Source: Terriglobia bacterium (GTDB taxonomy: Bacteria; Acidobacteriota; Thermoanaerobaculia; Thermoanaerobaculales; Thermoanaerobaculaceae). Taken from it: a stretch of 57,517 nt of DNA. How positions within the stretch are numbered: the first letter of the stretch is position 1; each line of letters begins with the position of its first letter. The translations under genes and the position numbers were made by a program. Shown here one piece after another: positions 52,587 to 57,517 of this stretch. The notes under the pieces are model-generated. The model was not told the DNA's origin and did no database searches. It saw only the letters and a list, made by a program, of their open reading frames with translations. Location: contig JAIQFQ010000019.1 of assembly GCA_020073245.1 (NCBI GenBank), positions 1-57,517 on the forward strand, written 5' to 3'.

Positions 52587-55283
52587 CTAGCCTCCGGCCT
52601 GCGCTCGCCAGCGCGCGGCCTGTGCGGCGTGGCCGCGGCCGGGCTCGGCCTTCTCCCAGGCGTCGTACAGCTTGGCGAGCGCCGACGCGGTTTCGGTCGC
52701 CCACTTCGACTTTCTTTGTGCCTCCGGGCGCAGCTGCTCCGACTCGAGCATGGCGGCCTCCGCCGCTGCATGGCGGCCGAGATCGAGCCGGATCTCGCCG
52801 AGGCGGGTGAGCACGGTCGCGCGGACGGCGGGGTCGGACTTCGGGTCGGCATGCAGCGCGGAGTCGAGCTCCGCGACCGGCGCCTCGGCCTCGGCGGCGC
52901 GGCGCCGCAGGCGCTGCACCCACGCCCACTCGAGCACCGACCGGACGCCGGCGGGGGAGGTAAGGCCGAGCACGCGCCGCGAGCGGTCGCGGGAGTCGCG
53001 CTCGAGCCGCTCCGCCTCGTCGAGGCGGCCCAGGTTCTGGAGGATGACCGCCAGGTTGGAGGAGAGGTGGATCGAGTACTCGTGGTCGGGTCCGAGCGTG
53101 CGCACGAACCCCTCGTACGCCTCGCGGTCGTACGGCTCCGCCTCCGCCCAGCGCTTCTGCTCGGCGTAGAGCCCGGCGATGTTCGCGACCAAGATCAGCG
53201 TGTCGGGGTGGTCGCGCCCGCGCACGCGGCGGTGCCCCTCGAGCGACTCGCGGAACAGCGGCTCGGCCTGGTCGAACCTCTTCTGGCTCAGCAGCAGAAA
53301 CCCAAGCGTGTTGATCGAGATCAGGGTGAGGGGGTTGTCGGGGCCAAGGACGCGCCGGCAGCGCTCCATGTTCTCGCGCGCCAGCGGCTCGGCCTCGGCG
53401 ACGCGGCCTTGCTGCTGCAGCTGGTAGGCCAGGTCGCCGGTCGCCGTGAGCGTGTCCTCGTCGTCCGGACCCAGCGCGCGCCGCGCGCGCTCGAGGCGCT
53501 CCCGGTATAGCGGCTCGGCCTCGTCGAGACGCCCCTGGAACTGGATCGCGGTGGCGAGGCGGTCGAGGATGTCGAGGGTGATCCGGTCGTCCGGCCCGAG
53601 CACCCGCCGGGCCCGCTCGAGGGCGGGGCGGGCGAGCGCCTCGGCCTCCTTGTGCTTCGAGTGCGCCTCGAGTAGGACGACCGACTTGGCGACCGAGTAG
53701 AGCGTGTCGCGCGCGTCCTCGCCGAGCCTCGCGCGGCGGACCGCGAGCGCCTCCTGCTGCGGGGCGTCAGCCTCGTCGTGCAGGCCGACGCCCCACAGCA
53801 CCTCCGCGACGACCTGCAGAAGACGCGCCTTGACCAGCGGCTGGTCCTTGAACTGGCTATGGATCGCCTTGAGCGTGCGGTCGAAGATGCTGCGGTCGAG
53901 CGAGCGGAGCGCGACGCTCGTGGCGTTGGTGCGGGCGAGCGCCGCCGCGAACGTCGCCAGCGTGGCATCGGCCTCGGCGGCAGGCACGTGTGCCTGGGCG
54001 AGCGCGCTGCGCAGGTCGGCCGTCAGGTCCGCGCGGATCCCGAGCCCCATCTGGGTCGCGTCCACGCCGGAGAGCTGCGCGGACTGGAACGCGACCACCT
54101 TCTCGAGCTCGGTGGCCCGGGCCGCGGCCAGCCGACTCGAGCGCAGCGCCGAGACGAGCCCCGCGGTGGTCCCTGCGATGCCGGCGAGGAGGGCGACGGC
54201 GAGAGCGGCCGCCGCGGCGACGCCGGCGCGGTGCCGCCGCACGAACATCCGCGCCCGGTACGCGCGCGACGCCGGCCGCGCGACGATCGGCAATGAGCCG
54301 AGGTAGCGCGCGACGTCGCCGGCCAGCTCCCCGGCGCCGGTGTAGCGGCGGTCGGCCTCGAGCTCGAGCGCCTTCGTCACGATCGTCTCGAGGTCGCGGT
54401 CGAGCGCCTTCGTGCCGCGCCACGCCTCCGCGAGCCTCGGCGCGGGCTTCGTTGCGACCGTGCGCGCCGCGTCGATCAGGCTGAGCTTCGAGGTGTCATG
54501 CGGGCGCCGCCCCGCGAGCATCTCGTACAGGATCACGCCCAGCGAGAAGACGTCGCTGCGCACGTCGATCGCCGCGACGTCGCCGCGCGCCTGCTCGGGG
54601 CTCATGTACGCGACGGTCCCGCGGATCACCCCCTCGTGGGTGAGCGTGCCCTCCTCGGTGTCCTCGGCGGTGAGCCGCGCGAGGCCGAAGTCGAGGATCT
54701 TCACGACCGGCGTCGCGGGCGCGCGGCCGCCCTCGTCGGGCGCCGCCATCACGATGTTGAGGGGCTTGAGGTCGCGGTGGATCACGCCGCGCTGGTGCGC
54801 ATAGTTCACCGCATCGGCGATCGTGCGAAACACCTCGAGCCGCTGCCCGACTTCCTTCGGAGTCAACGGGCCGGTGCGGGAGGCGAGCCACTTGTCGAGC
54901 GTAGGTCCGCGCACAAGCTCCATTGCGAAGTAGTCGTGCCCGTCGGCTGTGTGTCCCGACTCGTAGATCGTGGCGATGTTGGGGTGCCTGAGCCGGCCGA
55001 GTGACTCAGCCTCACGGCGGAACATGCGGGCGTGCACGTCGTCGACGAAGTGTCCCTGACGCATCACCTTGACCGCAACGCGCCGACGCGGGCTGGCCTG
55101 CTCGGCCTCCCACACCACGCCCATCCCGCCCTCGCCGAGACGGCCGATGACCCGGTAGTCGCCGATCGACTCCGGCACTCCGCGCCGCGCGCGGAGGGAT
55201 GGCGGCAGGTCGGACTCCGACAGCGTCGCATCCGATTCCGGCCCGCCCTGCGTCGGTGGCGTCCGGTCTTCGAGGTCTGTCAT
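52587..55283 (-). CDS. Transmembrane Ser/Thr protein kinase with TPR array
   Basis: 898 residues. Kinase domain about residues 43-310: LGEGGMGVVWEA, Lys72 in VAVKVM, VIHRDLKPLNIVM, LDFGLARL and YMSPEQARG. One transmembrane helix follows (AAAAALAVALLAGIAGTTAG, near 360-380). The C-terminal half, beyond about 480, is a long TPR array; each repeat reads like LGPDDEDTLTATGDLAYQLQ with A-E-P-L-A/Y. Such receptor-like kinases are typical of Acidobacteriota and relatives; the TPRs, probably outside the cytoplasm, would sense peptide or protein partners. It ends near a repeat copy. Confidence 0.93.
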   Translation of the reverse strand: MTDLEDRTPPTQGGPESDATLSESDLPPSLRARRGVPESIGDYRVIGRLGEGGMGVVWEAEQASPRRRVAVKVMRQGHFVDDVHARMFRREAESLGRLRHPNIATIYESGHTADGHDYFAMELVRGPTLDKWLASRTGPLTPKEVGQRLEVFRTIADAVNYAHQRGVIHRDLKPLNIVMAAPDEGGRAPATPVVKILDFGLARLTAEDTEEGTLTHEGVIRGTVAYMSPEQARGDVAAIDVRSDVFSLGVILYEMLAGRRPHDTSKLSLIDAARTVATKPAPRLAEAWRGTKALDRDLETIVTKALELEADRRYTGAGELAGDVARYLGSLPIVARPASRAYRARMFVRRHRAGVAAAAALAVALLAGIAGTTAGLVSALRSSRLAAARATELEKVVAFQSAQLSGVDATQMGLGIRADLTADLRSALAQAHVPAAEADATLATFAAALARTNATSVALRSLDRSIFDRTLKAIHSQFKDQPLVKARLLQVVAEVLWGVGLHDEADAPQQEALAVRRARLGEDARDTLYSVAKSVVLLEAHSKHKEAEALARPALERARRVLGPDDRITLDILDRLATAIQFQGRLDEAEPLYRERLERARRALGPDDEDTLTATGDLAYQLQQQGRVAEAEPLARENMERCRRVLGPDNPLTLISINTLGFLLLSQKRFDQAEPLFRESLEGHRRVRGRDHPDTLILVANIAGLYAEQKRWAEAEPYDREAYEGFVRTLGPDHEYSIHLSSNLAVILQNLGRLDEAERLERDSRDRSRRVLGLTSPAGVRSVLEWAWVQRLRRRAAEAEAPVAELDSALHADPKSDPAVRATVLTRLGEIRLDLGRHAAAEAAMLESEQLRPEAQRKSKWATETASALAKLYDAWEKAEPGRGHAAQAARWRAQAGG

Positions 55284-55460
55284 GGGGGCCCTCGTCTTCA
55301 GCCGCCGGCCGCTCGACGCGACCGATCGTGTGGCTGCTTTCTAGGTGGACGCAACTGCCCGCGCCCGTCTGGCTATTCCCGGGCGACGCCGGCTGGCAGG
55401 CAAGCCATCATCCGGGAAGCGAGATCGTGCTTCCCGGTGGCGGCTATGCGTCGCCGCGGC

Positions 55461-55904
55461 TCACCTTCCGAGGCGGCGCCAGGCCACGGCGACCGAGGCG
55501 AGCACGATGCCCATCGCCAGGATCTCCTGCAGCGGCTGGACGACCAGCGGGTACCCCGCGAGGCCGCTGGGCACCCAGGCGAACGTAACAGCCCTCGCCA
55601 CCCTGCTTGCCACGGCGGAGGTGAGCAACGCCCGCCCCGTCCGCCAGAGTCCCGCCAGCCCGACCACCACCAGGGCCGCCAGGGCACTCTGGACGAGCGA
55701 AGGGAGGACCCAGTCGGGGTGCGTCGGCAGCATCCGGATGCGCCCAAGCAGCGGAACCGAGACCGTATCCCCCGTTACCACTCAGACCCCAAGCAGCAGC
55801 CATGCGCTCCTGACCTGGAACGCAAGGGCCAGCAGCGCGACGTGGCCCCAGCGCGCGCCTCCGGCGCCCGCTTCCAACGCTTGCATCGTGATGTCGGTCC
55901 ACAT
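55461..55904 (-). pseudogene. Small membrane protein gene with an in-frame TGA
   Basis: From ATG 55904 one frame reads MWTDITMQALEAG and continues as a helical membrane protein (WGHVALLALAFQVRSAWLLL), but codon 41 is TGA (55784-55782). Beyond it the frame stays open with GTG directly after the stop and three more hydrophobic stretches (SLVQSALAALVVVGLAGLW; LAMGIVLASVAVAWRR) to a stop at 55461. If the TGA were TGG the product would have about 147 residues. It is either a recently broken gene or two short proteins. The family is not recognised. Confidence 0.5.
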
Positions 55905-55911
55905 TCTATTA

Positions 55912-55940
55912 TAACCTGTAACAAATATGTTTACAGGTTA
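55912..55940. promoter_or_regulatory. Palindromic operator before the EamA exporter
   Basis: TAACCTGTAA and TTACAGGTTA form perfect 10-base arms around CAAATATGT. It covers the -35 box of the EamA promoter (TTTACA 55930-55935, TAATGT 55953-55958, 17 apart). On the minus strand a consensus TATAAT (55913-55908) is also present. The shape suits a TetR-type repressor site, which is inference. Confidence 0.6.
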
Positions 55941-55958
55941 GGTGCCAAGAGGTAATGT
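55930..55958 (+). promoter_or_regulatory. Sigma-70-like promoter TTTACA-17-TAATGT
   Basis: It lies 28 bases before the preferred ATG of the EamA gene and overlaps the right arm of the palindrome at 55912-55940. Confidence 0.55.
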
Positions 55959-55986
55959 ATAACCACTGAAAGGCGTGTTAGAGGTT

Positions 55987-56946
55987 ATGTCAACTCTGGA
56001 AGCAACCGTGGTCACCTCGCGCGAGCGCGCCGCTCCTTCTCGTCTATGGATGGCGGTCGCCTTTTTCGTGATCTATGTCGTGTGGGGCACGACCTACCTG
56101 GCGATTCGCTATGCGGTGGAGACGATCCCCCCGCTGGTCACGGCAGCCGTGCGGCACACGACGGCCGGGGCGATCTTGATGGGGATTGCCTGGTCCCGAG
56201 GTTTTCGTCCGCGCCGGGAACACTGGATCGCCGGGAGCGTGCTAGGGGCCCTGTTCTTTCTGATCGGGCACGGGAGTTTGCACTGGGCCGAGAAGTTTGT
56301 CTCGTCGGGACTGGCGGCCTTGCTGGTCGCCAGTGAACCTCTATGGATTCTGCTCATCGGCGCCGCCATGCGCCAGCAGAAAATCAACTGGCTCAACGGA
56401 CTGGGGCTACTGCTCGGACTCTCCGGCGTAGCCATTCTGACGCTCCCTGAGCTGACGTCTTCGTGGACTTCTCTGACTTGGGCGGTGGTGGCGGTATTGG
56501 CGGGGGCGGCATCATGGGCCATCGGAGTTTGCATCTCGCCGCGGTTGCGCCTGCCCGCAGATGCCATGGGACGGGCGGCGGTGCCCGTGGTCAGTGGAGG
56601 TGCAATGTTGCTCCTCGCCGCCGGAGTTTCGGGAGAGTTCTCGGCGGTCCATTGGAGTGTTGTGTCCGTCAAGTCGCTCCTCGGCCTTGCCTACTTGATC
56701 GTGTTCGGCTCGGTGGTGGCCTTCACGGCGTACACGTGGTTGTTGCAGCATTGCTCGCCGACGCTGGTGGCGACGCACACCTTTGTGAATCCGCTGGTGG
56801 CGGTGCTGGTGGGTTGGCTTTGGGCGGCGGAACCGCTGAGTGCGCGCATCGTGATTGCGACGGCAGTGATCCTGGGCGCAATCGTGCTCGTGCAACGTGG
56901 AGACCGGCATGCAGAAATGCAGGCCGAGGCGGTGCAGTCGGACTGA
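55987..56946 (+). CDS. EamA/DMT-family exporter
   Basis: About 319 residues with ten transmembrane helices in two EamA repeats: VAFFVIYVVWGTTYLAIRYA at the N-terminus, and the second repeat from about WTSLTWAVVAVLAGAASWAIG. The closest pattern is the YedA group, exporters of metabolites or drugs. ATG 55987 is preferred over GTG 55975; the ribosome binding site is weak for either. Codon use is visibly less GC-rich than the genes before it. It is driven by a promoter overlapping a palindromic operator and is convergent with glmU. Confidence 0.88.
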   Translation: MSTLEATVVTSRERAAPSRLWMAVAFFVIYVVWGTTYLAIRYAVETIPPLVTAAVRHTTAGAILMGIAWSRGFRPRREHWIAGSVLGALFFLIGHGSLHWAEKFVSSGLAALLVASEPLWILLIGAAMRQQKINWLNGLGLLLGLSGVAILTLPELTSSWTSLTWAVVAVLAGAASWAIGVCISPRLRLPADAMGRAAVPVVSGGAMLLLAAGVSGEFSAVHWSVVSVKSLLGLAYLIVFGSVVAFTAYTWLLQHCSPTLVATHTFVNPLVAVLVGWLWAAEPLSARIVIATAVILGAIVLVQRGDRHAEMQAEAVQSD

Positions 56947-56994
56947 AGCCAGCAGGTTCCATGTCTCGCAAAGAACGCGAGATGTGGGTACCAG

Positions 56995-57516
56995 TTACGT
57001 GTCCGTCGGTTTCTTCTGGGCTCGTTCGCGGGCCCAACCTTCTTTCACAGTTTGGCGAGCCCGACCGAGCGCAAGCGAGTCGGCGGGGACATCGTCGGTG
57101 ATGCAGGAGGCGGCGGCAACGTAGGAACCGCGGCCAATCTTGACCGGAGCGACCAGCGTCGAGTCACTGCCGATGAAGGCGCCGTCTTCAATGACCGTCT
57201 TGTGCTTGTGTACGCCGTCGTAATTACAGGTGATGGTGCCCGCCCCGACGTTGACTCCTTCGCCGATCTCCGCGTCTCCCAGATACGTTAGGTGGTTGGC
57301 TTTCGAGCCCTTGCCCAACTTGATCTTCTTGGTCTCAACAAAATTTCCAACATGGGCGCCTTCGCCGATATCACTGCCGGGGCGCAGGCGCGAGTACGGC
57401 CCGATGATGGCGCTCGCGGCAACTCGGCTGTCGTCCATGATCGTGCCCGGGTTGATGGTCACGTTGTCACCAATTTCAGAATTCTTGATCACGCTGTAGG
57501 AGCGGATACGGCAATC
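56995..57516 (-). CDS. glmU: GlmU, C-terminal acetyltransferase half (partial)
   Basis: The window ends inside this gene; the last 173 residues or so are present. They form a left-handed beta helix with the hexapeptide pattern and the GlmU signatures [29 protein letters not shown] and [12 protein letters not shown], which carry the acetyl-CoA and GlcN-1-P acetyltransferase residues. GlmU makes UDP-GlcNAc from glucosamine-1-phosphate, acetyl-CoA and UTP for the cell wall and lipopolysaccharide. The C-terminal tail is RAQKKPTDT. The uridylyltransferase domain lies outside the window. The gene is less GC-rich than the interior genes. Confidence 0.93.
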   Translation of the reverse strand, partial: DCRIRSYSVIKNSEIGDNVTINPGTIMDDSRVAASAIIGPYSRLRPGSDIGEGAHVGNFVETKKIKLGKGSKANHLTYLGDAEIGEGVNVGAGTITCNYDGVHKHKTVIEDGAFIGSDSTLVAPVKIGRGSYVAAASCITDDVPADSLALGRARQTVKEGWARERAQKKPTDT

Positions 57517-57517
57517 G

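Noticed and set aside
1..57517. CRISPR arrays, phage, toxin-antitoxin or known defence genes
   Set aside because: No regularly spaced repeats, cas genes, integrases, capsid proteins or toxin-antitoxin pairs could be seen in either strand.

Overview
The window looks like a fragment of a metagenome-derived, GC-rich, free-living bacterium, most likely Acidobacteriota (inference). Reasons: many secreted carboxypeptidase-regulatory-like proteins, two Ser/Thr kinases with TPR tails, a membrane-fused spermidine-synthase-like protein, DUF5916-, DUF4199- and DUF5694-type proteins, and mostly strong GGAGG ribosome binding sites. No rRNA, tRNA, CRISPR array, phage module, integrase or intact insertion sequence was seen. 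Both ends (about 1-393 and 55,905-57,517) are visibly less GC-rich, with more A/T at third codon positions than the 55 kb between. The left boundary cuts two genes, so the window may be a chimeric contig or carry real rearrangement joints.

Layout. 1-5.2 kb: CoA-transferase fragment joined to a 5'-truncated repeat protein, a double PilZ protein, a broken DUF5916-like remnant and a DUF4199 membrane protein. 5.4-10.6 kb: a HAD phosphatase, then a minus-strand signalling cluster (STAS protein, orphan NMT1/THI5-like binding protein, Cache-HAMP-SpoIIE phosphatase) and an outer-membrane-type protein. 10.8-15.9 kb: two coupled exported or anchored proteins, the membrane spermidine-synthase-like protein, a prolyl-oligopeptidase remnant and a secreted protein with a near-consensus promoter. 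16-21 kb (minus): membrane-anchored guanidine-modifying-superfamily enzyme, GT87 and GT2 glycosyltransferases, CCG-domain iron-sulfur protein. 21.3-26.2 kb: AraC regulator divergent from a metal-ribbon/DJ-1 fusion, then DUF1579, DinB and TlpA-like proteins. 26.8-32.6 kb: complete RND efflux operon (adaptor, pump, outer membrane channel). 33-41.2 kb: Ser/Thr kinase with TolB-like and TPR domains, LCM-type methyltransferase, two NTF2-fold proteins, a secreted protein and a CBM9-like/esterase fusion. 41.6-46.8 kb: two PAP2 phosphatases, DUF488, a secreted protein and a cupin enclosed by short inverted repeats. 47-50.3 kb: cation/proton exchanger with two isoprenylcysteine-methyltransferase-like proteins, and a SEC-C protein. 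50.5-55.9 kb: DUF4386, DUF5694, a large receptor-like Ser/Thr kinase, a small interrupted membrane gene. 55.9-57.5 kb: EamA exporter behind a palindromic operator and the C-terminal half of GlmU.

How the genes work together. The clearest units are the RND pump operon, the STAS/binding-protein/phosphatase cluster (probably partner switching that responds to an extracytoplasmic ligand), the deiminase-like/GT87/GT2 envelope cluster, and the exchanger/methyltransferase run. A short repeat family (core ATGGTGATAnnnGGTACCGAT) occurs only between genes at six or more places and is the main structure not explained by genes.
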